Origin: Beroe forskalii
Taxonomy: Eukaryota > Ctenophora > Nuda > Beroida > Beroidae
Length of the DNA: 64,000 nucleotides
Direction of reading: 5' to 3'
NCBI GenBank assembly: GCA_011033025.1
Contig: WFMF01000089.1
Location: 473,360 to 537,359 of the forward strand
The notes under the pieces are model-generated. The model was not told where the DNA came from and searched no databases. It worked only from the letters and a program-made list of their open reading frames with translations. The translations under genes and the position numbers were made by a program. This document shows positions 22,938 to 34,323 of this stretch, one piece after another. Each line of letters opens with the position of its first letter. The first letter of the stretch is position 1.

Positions 22938-25900
22938 TACCTTCATCATCAACTGCACTGCTAAGCCTCACTTTTCCGTCCGTGTGACACACTAACTCTA
23001 TTACTTCTCCCACTTCCATATAAAGGTTATCGAACCGTTCGAGCTTATTGAACAGTTCGATTATTTGTTCTCTCATATCACAAACTGCTGAAAATTAGGC
23101 TGGTTAAGTATGTTAGTGAAACTTATCAGTATTTAATGTATATCTTGTAGTACTCGGTTATGTGCTTAGCTTGGCGAACTCAGTGGATTTACGTAAGAAA
23201 ATTTTCATTTTTCATGGCCCTAATTTTCACTATTTTGCATAAACATACAACTAAAATAATGTTTTATTGGTTGATTTAACTCTTAAAAAGGTGAATATCA
23301 GGAAAATTTCACCTCCCCCAAGATTTTTCTAGAGGGGGCCTTTTGAAAACTAGAGGGGGCCGTGTAGTCCCATGACCTAAACCCCAACGCTAACCCTAAC
23401 CTTTGCTATTACTAGAGTACTAGATAAGGTGTCATTAGATCAAAATATTATGTGCGTTCCCTTAACAAGGAATTGAAACTGTGGGATTCCGTACGGACCG
23501 AACTATTCCAAAATATGTGAAAATAGCCGTGATATATTATTAAGATTGGTACGGTATTTTGATATGAAAAATTCTGCCACGTATTTTTATATCAGGTTTT
23601 TTATAAGTTTATAGATATCAACCTCCGCTCATTTTTAAATTACAGTAATCCAGTGTGGGCTGGTATTAATAAAGTATCAAAGTGTTCTAGTGTTCTACTA
23701 TCAGGAAAACAAAAAATATTAATCAGGAAAACAAAATATTAATCAATTTATTGGCACTTCAACAATCAAATTATAGAATAAATATATTTCATATCTTTGA
23801 AATAGTGCTGCCTTTCTTAGAAATGAGCTCTGATGATCAAGGTTGGTAATATTCTGAAGACTGTAATGGCCTAAGCAGTTATGTCACAATACCAGAGGGT
23901 AATGTGACTAATTTATTATCACTTCATACAGCCAGCCAGACAAACCAGCCCCACACCCATAGTCCGCATAAGGGCCAACGGACATTCCCTGTCTGTAACT
24001 TGGACAATGACCTCTCCAAATCCAAACTATAGCCGCATTGCCAATCGTGACTCACTTCCGCAACTTCAAGTGAGCATAGGATGTATTTAGCTTACATATT
24101 CGTTGGCAAAATTAGGTAAATTTGAAAATATTTTAGCTGCTTTATCTGCAAAGGCTCATTACAGTTATGTATAAGAATGAACATTGATACGCTAAATATA
24201 GGCTACCTAGAATGAATTAAGGAATAAATAAATAAATAATTCATTAGAATCTTTAAAAACCTCTTCCATGAAATATATACCAGATTTGAGTACAAGACAA
24301 AATAATTTAAATTTACCGTTCCACCCCAAAGTAAGTAAAAAAACATCTTGGAAATCACACGAAAAATTTTACCTATAGCTATCAGAGTGAATAGGGTGAG
24401 CGGCACTTTATAAATATGCGATACCAAGCATATCCTAACTTGAGAGGATGAAGCCCAGAAAGTCAAGTCCTATCCTATTTTTCCGATCCTTGGGCTAGGT
24501 TTTCTTTGTTTTTTGACTTTATATTTTTTGTTTTCCGGGAATTAACCCCCCTTCCCCCCCCACCCCCCGACTATTGTAATATCGCCTTCGTCTCAAGCGA
24601 AATATCGTAAATTTGGTAAACTTGAATTCTTCGATTCCTGTCAATGACTGCACAGCTGTTGGAACGAAACATTTTAGATAAAGATTGGTAAACTGAAAAC
24701 TTTACCTCGATGAACTTATGAATTGAGAATTTGAAACAAATTTTCGTAAAATCGAAGACTGAGAGTTTGCATACCTTTTGAATGACACATGTGTTGAGTT
24801 CTTCCATCCCCAGTAACATATTCATGGTAGTAGGTTTCACACCAGGTTTCACCCATGACATAACCAGTGCATGTCTCATTTGTACTGCATCTCAATAAGC
24901 AATTTGTGTCACTGAAATTCTCTAGTCCTGCATCGCCTCCGTCTTTAGTCCTGCAAGCCCCGACACTTGTCGTGTAAAAAACATCATCTTCCACTCCTTC
25001 ATAATCATCTTCGTCTTTTTTCCAATCTCCTGAAATAGAATTTCTCACTTTGAACTTATGAAAGTATCAAACAAGAAATGTTCATTAATTTGTTTTCCTC
25101 GTTTTCATCTTCATCTCCATCCACCTCTTCTTCATTTTTCTTCTCTCCTACTGAATTAAATGCTGTTATTATTAACATGATAATATAAGAGTTTAAGGAG
25201 TCAATTGGACGTTGGTCGACCAACGAGCTACACTCAGTGAAATGCATCCTTGTATGTAATCAGAAGTGGTAGAATCGGAAGAGGTGGACTAAGTTCACCT
25301 ATTTCGACTCTTATAATTGACTGTAGAGCTGTTGGAATAGAAGCTTGGATGTTGAAACCTTTTAGTTTCAGATTAAAAAAGGGCAATCCTAAAATCTACC
25401 GCCATTTTATTGACAATTTGCAACAAATTTTGGTTACAATTGAAAATTCTGACAAATTAGATACCTTTTGAATGGCACTCCAAATAATATTTTGTATTTC
25501 CATCCCCAGTAACGTATTCATTGTGGTAGGTATAACACCAGTTAATATTATCAGCCTTGTGCATGGCGTAACCCGAGCATGTCGTGTCATCATTGCAACG
25601 CGATAAGCAACTTCTGTCATCGAAAGTTTCGCCCTGGACCCAGCCTGGATCCTTAGCCCGGCAAAACCCGTCACTGATCGTGTACGAGACGTCATTGCCT
25701 TCTTCATCTGAAGTTGATGTACAATGAACTGCTCTTGAACAATAAAGCAATGAGATACTGACTTAATTTCTTTGATCATCAGCACTTCAGCACTTTCAAT
25801 AGCTTTTCATTAGTTCATTCAACATTATCCCCGTTATTCAAATTTCAACACAACTTAATGTAATAAATTAACTGGGCTAATGTGATCCTCAATTCATTGG

Positions 25901-26133
25901 TTTTTGCACTGATTATGATTCGAAGTCAATTTGCAATTTAAAAAACAGCTCGTGTGTTTTATTCTAAGGGATGTGAAAAATGTTAAAAAAAACAACTTGG
26001 CTCATAATCGATACTTTTTTATTTTGAATGTCAATGAGATGATAAGTTATAACTTACAGTGACTGCCTTCTGCTTCTCCCTTGGAAATGTAGAGCAATAT
26101 CAATATCAATAGCGTGTTCGTCAGTATTGCCAT
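22938..26133 (-). CDS. Secreted PAN-like cysteine-rich protein, copy 1
   Basis: I do not recognise the family firmly; the C..C..C..CxGY..WC..C spacing resembles PAN/apple or WSC modules. Exons: 26133-26058 (ATG plus signal peptide MAILTNTLLILILLYISKGE), 25731-25465 (domain 1, 88 codons), 25029-24775 (domain 2, 84 codons) and 23087-22941 or -22938 (helical, KLERFDNLYMEV then LVCHTDGKVRL). All exons have phase 1-1, the pattern of exon-shuffled extracellular modules. Domains 1 and 2 share the order GxCRxKD, C, C, C-GY, WC, EYVTGDG, CHSKG, with six common cysteines; domain 1 has one more near its N terminus. The 23087 acceptor is a CAGCAG tandem (NAGNAG). A possible terminal exon lies at 22009-21798 (weak). 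An acidic open stretch at 25175-25056 may be an alternative exon ending in a stop. The product would be secreted; its ligand is unknown. Confidence 0.72.
23932..24069 (+). CDS. Lone FN3-like exon on the opposite strand
   Basis: A 138-bp, 46-codon stretch is bounded by a CTTCATACAG acceptor and a CAA/GTGAGC donor. It reads TPIVRIRANGHSLSVTWTMT and onward, the first half of a fibronectin type III fold (proline start, SVTWTM strand). It sits inside an intron of the minus-strand secreted gene. I found no partner exons on the plus strand. A decayed copy lies at about 27185-27330. It may be an orphan fragment of a duplicated Ig/FN3 receptor gene. Confidence 0.5.
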
Positions 26134-27876
26134 GAAACGCTGTAATTGCAGTATTATTGAAGTATTGATGATATATGCGTGGAAATGAGGATTTGTGAAA
26201 TATCTCTCGGGGAAAAGTAAAAATATCGAAATAAATAACGTTCACTATGAAATAATATTACTTCGCATACTATCTTGCAAAATCATGTGATTTGCCATCA
26301 AGTGATATTTGAACACCGGATTGACAGTACACAAAGTACTCAGGGCTTCAGTAAGTCAGTACACTGTTTGAGGTGACGTTTCTTAATAATCAATAATTCC
26401 ATCTGTTTATAATCCACTCGAAGCGGTTGATGGACAAGCCCGATATATCTCTGATTTCAGTTGCAGTACTGAATAATATTATATTATCAAATCGTCAAAA
26501 CACAGTACAGAATAGGTGCTGCAATTTGATAAATCCATGTTGATAGTAACGTTAGTGAAGGAACAGAAAATATCATGCTGTTTTTAAGATTTATTTACCA
26601 ATAATACTCATCAAATTATCCTAATCAATAATCATCATGAATAAGATTACGTTTAAGTAGCCGGGTGGTCATCTTTCATTTATATACCCCCTTCTCAAGT
26701 ATTGAGAACTTAACTCTATTCGGCAGTAATAAAGTATGAGAGCTGTAAATGCTTTGACCTATCTTGCAAGTATTATTGAATACTGAATTCATTAGATTCA
26801 TTCAAGTACGGTTCAAGAAAGGTTCATTGATGTGCTCCTTTATTCTTCTCCCATATATGGATTTTTAGAACTTGCCCTAGATAAACATTCGCCGATCTCA
26901 GGGCTGCAAAGTCTGGAAGGAAGGAAACATTGTGCAAGGCAAACGGGACGAGTGCATGACCGAAACTGCCTTATCCTAGAAAACTTACACGGTTATTAAA
27001 GAGAGAAATGCGCTCAGTAGAAAATGAGCTATTCGAGTGAGGCTTGGCGTATTTAAAGCTGCGAAGACTCGTGCGACATAATATGTGGCACGAGTCTTCG
27101 CATATTATGATGAATAATAATCACCATAAAGGAGGCCCAATACCAAAAGGGGTAATTGACTAATTTTTTTCACTTCATACAGCCAACCAGACAACCAGCC
27201 CCACACCCCAAATCCGCATAGGGGGCCCAAATGCCAACGGGCATTTCCCCGTCTGTAACGGGCAATGACCTCTCCCAAAACCCCAAAAAATAGCCCATTG
27301 CCAATTGTGACTTCTGCAACTTAAGTGGCAAGGGTCTTTAACTTACATATTCGTTGGCAAAATTTGGGGGAAATTTGAAAATATTTTAGCTGTTTTTTCT
27401 GCAAAAAGGGTCATTTTCAAATTATGTATAAGAATGAACATTGATAGCCAAATATAGGCTACCTAGAATGAATTAAGGAAAAAAAATAAATAATTCCCTT
27501 AGGGAAACTTTTAAAAAAAACCCCTTCATGAAATATATACCGAAATTTTAGGCAAGACAAAATAATTTAAATTTACTGTTCCCCCAAAATAAGTAAAAAA
27601 CCCCTCCGGGAAAAAATTTACCTACCTATAGTTATCGTGAGTGAATAGGGGTGGGCGTAGACTTTATAAATATGATACCAAGCATATCCTAACTTGAGAG
27701 GATGAAGCCCAGAAAACAAGTCCTATCCTATTTTTCCGATCCTTGGGCTAGTTTTCTTTGTTTTTTGACTTATATTTTTGTTTTCCGGGAATTAACCCCC
27801 CTTCCCCCCCCCACCCCCCGACTATCGTAATATCGCCTTCGTCTCGAGCGAAATATCGTAAATTTGGTAAATAAAA

Positions 27877-29925
27877 AAGACACCCCCCCAAAGGCTCCCT
27901 TTGATTCTTTATTTTCGCAGTTCTACCACCGGCTGTGCAAGATTTTCACCGGTCTAGCCAGCTGCACCCAGAAATCATTATAAATAGTGGATGTCACGTG
28001 ACTGGAGCTGCGATTCAATATTTTCGCAGTTCTACCACTGGTTGTGCAAGATTTCCACCGGTCTAGCCAGCTGCACCCAGAAATCATAAAGTCAGGTGGA
28101 TGTCACGTGACTGAGCTATGATTCAATATTTTCGCAGTTCTACCACCGGCTGAGCAAGATTTTTAAAATTCTAGCCCGATGTATGTACCCCATGAAAAGT
28201 TACAAATTTCTCTAGATACCCCAGATAACGTTTTAAACAAATAAACACAATGATTGAAAATTTCAAGGGGAACAACATTTAATACAGGCATCAACGTACA
28301 TTTTGGACACAGTGGCCAATGTTATTTTGAGTGATGGATTTAGCAAATTGAAGAGTAAGTTATGAAGGAAGACCCACATAGGGAATTTGGGGGGGAGATT
28401 AAAATTGAAACTTGGGTTCATGATTTTGAATAGGGTAAAAAATTAAAAATTTTTTTACTTTTTTTCCTGGAAAACTGATAAAAAACTTCCGAACTTTTAT
28501 CTAAATTTTTATTTGATATTTTGGGGCCCAAGTAAAAATTTTTAAAGTAACTACATCTTTGAATTTTGTCATTTGTGTTTTGAGTTTAGGAAATGGGCCT
28601 ACATATTACTCAAAATTTTTTTTAATTTTTTACCCCCCCCCAAAGGAAATATAAACTCAATCAGGTAGGAGGGTGATTAATTTTTAAAATTCATTTGGAA
28701 ACAAAAAATATTTTAAATGTCCAAACCCCGTCTAAAAAATTATCTAACAAATTTTAGATATCATAATATGCAAAAATTTTCACACTTGGGGTTTCTAGTG
28801 TCACACACTGTAGTTAGTGTACTGGTGCCCCCACACTGTAGTCTAAACCCGGTGTCACACACTCAGCTAAAAATTTGGTGTCCCCACCAGTCTAAGGGAT
28901 GGGTACACCGTAGTCCAGTGTACCGGGTTTACACACCTTTGTCTAGTTGGGGTCACACACTGGGGAGTCCAGAGAATTTGTCCCCACTGTTTGGGCAGGG
29001 CACACCCGTAGTTAGTAAAAATGGGGCCAAAAACCCCGTAGTCTAGTGCCAATTTTCACACACTTAGCCCTGTGGGTCCCGGTCACCACTCGTAGTCTAA
29101 AACAGGGGTCCTCGGGGGGCCCAAAAAAAACGGGGCCCCACCCCTTTGTCTAAAAACAAAATTTTCAATAAAAGCCCAATAAAGAAATAACGAAAAAGGG
29201 GCTAAACAAACTTTGGGTTTTGGGGGTTTAAAATTAAAATTTTTGTTTAAACAAAATTCCCTTATGAAATTTTCCCCATAAAATGTTATGCTCGAAAAAA
29301 TTAATTTGTCCTAAGGTTTTTTGGAAAATTTTTTTTGGAGGTTTTAATGGATGTCCTTGCTGAACGGCATTTTAAAAAAAAACAAGTTGGGGTTTTTCCC
29401 AGCCAAAACAACTATCAAAGGTAAAATGTTGGTAAATACAAAATGTGTTTTCAACACAACCCAAGATTAAGCATTTTCTGTTTTTACTTGTCCCAGGAAA
29501 AGTTTTCATTCATAACTTCATCTTACTTTTAAACCTAAAAACTTACCAAGGAAAAAGGGGTTGATGCCTTTTGGCGAATTTGTTCCCCAAATTTTTCAAA
29601 TTGTTTTTGAAACAGTTTGTAGGTAACTAACATACAAAAACCCAGACCGGTGAAAATCTTGTTTGGCAGAACTGCGAAAATATTGAATCGCAGCTCAGTC
29701 ATGACATCCACCTGACATAGATTTCTGGGGCAGCTACAGACCGGTAAAATCTTGCACAAATCGGCAGTAGAACTGCGAAAATATTGAATCGCAGCTCAGT
29801 CACGTGACATCCACCTGACATAATGATTTCTGGGTGCAGTAATAGACTGAGAAATCTTGCACAATGTATGGTGGCAGAACTGCAACGTAATTTGAAATCA
29901 AAGGGAGCCTCTGGGGGGGTGTCTT
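27877..29925. mobile_element. 2-kb TIR element inserted in the duplicated copy
   Basis: Ends are inverted: AAGACACCCCCCCAAAGGCT at the left, and the same (CAGAGGCT variant) on the other strand at the right. Subterminal units of about 105 bases (GCAGTTCTACCACCGGCTGT, then a CACCCAGAAATCATTAT part) repeat two to three times at each end in mirror orientation. The duplicated partner at about 24610 shows the unoccupied site. The interior contains a decayed GTCACACACTGTAGTCTA minisatellite (28795-29110) and no transposase I can read. Confidence 0.85.
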
Positions 29926-29959
29926 AAAAATGGCTCGCTAATACTTGAATTCTTCGATT

Positions 29960-31449
29960 CCTGTCAATGACTGCACAGCTGTTGGAACGAAACATTTTAG
30001 ATAAAGATTGGTAAACTGAAAACTTTACCTCGATGAACTTATGAATTGAGAATTTGAAACAAATTTTCGTGAAATCGAAGACGAGAGTTTGCATACTTTG
30101 AATGACACATGTGTTGAGTTCTTCATCCCCAGTAACATATTCATGGTAGTAGGTTTACACCAGGTTTCACCCATGACATAACCAGTGCATGTCTCACGTA
30201 CTGCATCTCAATAAGCAATCTGTGTCACTTTGAAATTCTTAGTCCTGCATGCCTGTCTTTAGTCCTGGGTAAGCCCCGAGCACTTGTCGTGTAAAAACAT
30301 CATCTTCCACTCCTTCATCGTCATCTTCGTCTTTTTTCCAATCTCCTGAAATAGAATTTCTCACTTTGAACTTATGAAAGTATCAAACAAGAAATGTTCA
30401 TTAATTTGTTTTCCTCGTTTTCATCTTCATCTCCATCCACCTCTTCTTCATTTTTCTTCTCTCCTACTGAATTAAATGCTGTTATTATTAACATGATAAT
30501 ATAAGAGTTTAAGGAGTCAATTGGACGTTGGTCGACCAACGAGCTACACTCAGTGAAATGCATCCTTGTATGTAATCAGAAGTGGTAGAATCGGAAGAGG
30601 TGGACTAAGTTCACCTATTTCGACTCTTTTAATTGACTGTAGAGCTGTTGGAATAGCTTGGATGTTGAAACCTTTTAGTTTCAGATTAAAAAAGGGCAAT
30701 CCTAAAATCTACCGCCATTTTATTGACAATTTGCAACAAATTTTGGTTACAATTGAAAATTCTGACAAATTAGATACCTTTTGAATGGCACTCCATATTG
30801 TTTACAGTATCTCCATTCCCAGTAACGTATTCATTGTAGTAGGTATAACACCTGTTAATATTATCAGCCTTGTACATGGCGTAACCCGAGCATGTCGTGT
30901 CATCACTGCAACGCGATACGCAACTTCTGTCATAGAAAGTTTCGCCCTGGGCCCAGCCTCCATCCTTAGCCCAGCAAAACCCGTCACTGATCTTGTACGA
31001 GACGTCATTGACTTCTTCATCTGAAGTTGATGTACAATGAACTGCTCTTGAACAATAAAGCAATAAAATACTGAATTAATAAATTAATTTCTTTGATCAT
31101 CAGCACTTCAGCACTTTCAATAGCTTTTCATTAGTTCATTCAACATTATCCCCGTTATTCAAATTTCAACACAACTTAATGTAATAAATTAACTGGGCTA
31201 ATGTGATCCTCAATTCATTGGTTTTTGCACTGATTATGATTCGAAGGCAATTTGCAATTTAAAAAACAGCTCGTGTGTTTTATTCTAAGGGATGTTAAAA
31301 ATGTTAAAAAAGCAACTTAGCTCATAATCGTTACTGTGTTTGAATGTCAATGAGATGATAGGTTATAACTTACAGTGACTGCCTTCTGCTTCTCCCTTGG
31401 AAATGTAGAGCAATATCAATATCAATAGCGTGTTCGTCAGTATTGCCAT
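29960..31449 (-). CDS. Secreted PAN-like cysteine-rich protein, copy 2 (second domain damaged)
   Basis: Exons correspond to copy 1: signal peptide 31449-31374 (identical in sequence), domain 1 31044-30778 (intact, 88 codons) and domain 2 about 30345-30095. Domain 2 has several small indels and a lost donor (TTCAAAG/TATGC in place of TTCAAAAG/GTATGC), so this copy is either a pseudogene beyond domain 1 or mis-assembled. Domain 1 differs from copy 1 at 17 residues, yet all seven cysteines remain. No helical exon equivalent to 23087-22941 exists in this copy, because the duplicated unit begins left of domain 2 only at about 23885. Confidence 0.6.
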
Positions 31450-32429
31450 GAAACGCTCAAATTGCAGTATTATTGATGATATATGCGTGGAAATGAGGAT
31501 TTGTAAAATATCTCTCGGGGGAAAAGTAAAAATATCGAAATAGATAACGTTCACTATGAAATAGTATTACTTCGCATACTATCTTGCAAAATCATGTGAT
31601 TTGCCATCAAGTGATATTTGAACACCGGATTGACAGTACACAAAGTACTCAGGGCTTCAGTAAGTCAGTACACTGTTTGATGTGACGTTTCTTAATAATC
31701 AATAATTCCATCTGTTTATAATCCACTCGAAGCGGTTGATGGACAAGCCCGATATATCTCTGATTTCAGTTGCAGTACTGAATAATAATATTATCAAATC
31801 GTCAAAACACAGTACAGAATAGGTGCTGCAATTTGATAAATCCATGTTGATAGTAACGTTAGTGAAGGAACAGAAAATATCATGCTGTTTTTAAGATTTA
31901 TTTACCAATAATACTCATCAAATTATCCTAATCATCATGAATAAGATTACGTTTAAGTAGCCGGGTGGTCATCTTTCATTTATATACCCCCTTCTCAAGT
32001 ATTGACAACTTAACTCTATTCGGCAGTAAAGTATGAGAGCTGTAAATGCTTTGACCTATCTTGCAAGTATTATTGAATACTGAATTCATTAGATTCATTC
32101 AAGTACGGTTCAAGAAAGGTTCATTGATGTGCTCCTTTATTTTTCTCCCATATTTGGAATTTAAGAACTTGCCCTAGATAAACATTCGCCGATCTCAGGG
32201 CTGCAAAGTCTGGAAGGAAGGAAACATTGTGCAAGGCAAAACGGGACGAGTGCATGACCGAAACTGCCTTATCCTAGAAAACTTGCTACGGTTATTAAAG
32301 AGAGAAATGCGCTCAGTAGAAAATGAGCTATTCGAGTGAGGCTTGGCGTATTTAAAGCTGCGAAGACTCGTGCGACATAATATGTGGCACGAGTCTTCGC
32401 ATATTATGATGAATAATAATCACCAATCA

Positions 32430-33290
32430 TGTCTCCGAGGTCGAGGAGCCACCTAGTAGCCCAGGAGTATAAAGAGAATTTAGAATTGGGAACGACGTCA
32501 TGACTATGGCTCCAAATTGAGAACTGATTACGTCTACCAGTCGACTTTTCGTGCGAAACTTTTCCTGCTATTGAAGAGTGGGTTATGAGCATATTAATAT
32601 GTAAATTCAGATGGGGTGCATTTTGCGGGATGGGGATGCTAAGGCAATTTAAATGAGCATGTTCCAATGAATAATTTCAACTTTGCTCAAAATCGCAAAG
32701 ATTGTAAATGCATAGATATTCAGCATTGAGAAAGCCACATTGCTAATTGAGTCTTGAGACCTAACTTTGTCTTAGCTGAGAGACTGTTAAATAATGAAAC
32801 AGTTGTCCTCGAACCCTTGGCATTTGGATAATTGCGGCTCCATCACGTCATTGATTCACCATTTTAAAGCAGGGAAATGACGTTTTACTGTTGACCGTCT
32901 AGCCGTCGACTTTTCCTGCGAAACATAATGTAGCCATTGAAGAGTGGGTTATGAGCCTATTAGCATTTTAATTTGGAGGGGTGCATTTAGCAGGATTGAG
33001 ATGCTAGAGCAATTTTAAGGGCATCTCAAAGATTGTAAATGCATGAATATGAAGCATTGGAAAAGCCAGGTTGCTAATTGAGTCTTGAGACCTAACTTTG
33101 TCTTGCAACGTTCCTCAAAGAGCATTTGAATATTTAGCATGAGAAAACTGGGAAAGCTACATAGCTTCGAAATCTAGCTTTATCTGAGCTGACTGATCGT
33201 TAAATAATGAAACAGTTGTCCTTGACTCTTTTCATTTAGATGAATGCGGTTCCATGACGCCATGGCAACGACGCCATAATTAAAGTGTAT
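32430..33290. repeat. Diverged tandem repeat, about 370-bp units
   Basis: TTGAAGAGTGGGTTATGAGC, TTGAGTCTTGAGACCTAACT and AATAATGAAACAGTTGTCCT recur in order two to three times with substantial divergence. Confidence 0.8.
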
Positions 33291-34323
33291 GAGTGTATGG
33301 AAATCCTGCAGTTAGAAACACTCTGGGGTTCATAATTACCGAGGGGTAGCGATTTTCAAGGAAAAGTCAGAGCCCAGTGCACCCGCTTTTATTAAGAGTT
33401 TAAGAGATATTGAAACTCTGGTAGTTTTGAAACTCATTTGGCATCGAGTTCAAAATTTTGGTAAAAGAATTGAAAGTTCGTATCCTGGTCAAGAAGAAGG
33501 TAATAGTTCTGATTACTAAACATTACACAAGTATAACTTATGTTGGAAACGTATTTCATGATATTGCAAACGTATTTCATGATGTCATATTGTATTATAT
33601 GAATGGATTATATGATTTTATTTCCCCTCCCTCCAATGGCCTTTTTACAAAAGGCGTTGATGGGGGTTAGAAATGGGCAAGTTTCCGAAATCAATTTACT
33701 TACTGCTGAACTAACTGTGGTACCTTGGTAACAGCCGATTAGAAAATCAACAGCTGTTAAAGCTGAAATTATTCTTATGTACGTGCGCGCGCCTGATGAC
33801 CGTCAGGTGTTGCATTCCTGCTTATTCTTGGACAAATTGTGAGATTTTTTAAACTTCCGGGCAGTTAAATAACATTCACAACCAAAAATTTAAAATGTTT
33901 AGATGCTATGAATGAATGAATGTCTAGATGCTAGGAAGGAAATTAAGCGCTATCAATCCAAGCGTGAAAACGAGCACAATTATTGTTTTGCGATAAAATT
34001 GTTATTTCCAAATTGAGAATTAGATAGATTTATACTGATTTATACACACAGCTTTTGTCTTCTTTACTGTTTCCTAAAACTCATGAAGTGGTGAGATCAG
34101 AATTCCACAAGAAAACGATACCTTTTTTAAATATTTATTTGTTGGTAACTTGATTTCACTATTACGAAGAACAAAGTAAAACCGAGCGTAATGATACCAA
34201 CGTAACGCCTGAACAATGACTTCATGACAAGTCACCAGTTTGAATTAGCATATTTAATCAATTATCATTACTCCTCCCCACTCTTCCCCCTATGAAGTGC
34301 TAATTTTCCCTCTCTTGTATAGA
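33291..34323. other. Upstream of the TMED2-like gene
   Basis: I see no exon or RNA gene. CTTCCCCCT/CTCTTG pyrimidine tracts lie just before the ATG at 34324, but no clear TATA element fixes a promoter. Confidence 0.4.

Larger units (their letters stand above)
27128..32425. repeat. Second copy of a 3.2-kb tandem duplication
   Basis: Sequence 23885-27125 recurs at 27128-27876 (with many small indels) and 29935-32425. It includes promoter-side DNA and the GCGAAGACTCGTGC palindrome (27060-27102 and its twin near 32360). The copies meet head to tail at about 27127. The second copy is interrupted by the 27877-29925 insertion. Confidence 0.93.

Noticed and set aside
25056-25247. Acidic 63-codon frame between domains 1 and 2 as a constitutive exon
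   Set aside because: Domain 1 splices in phase directly to domain 2; this frame has an acceptor in phase but no donor, so at most it is an alternative last exon.
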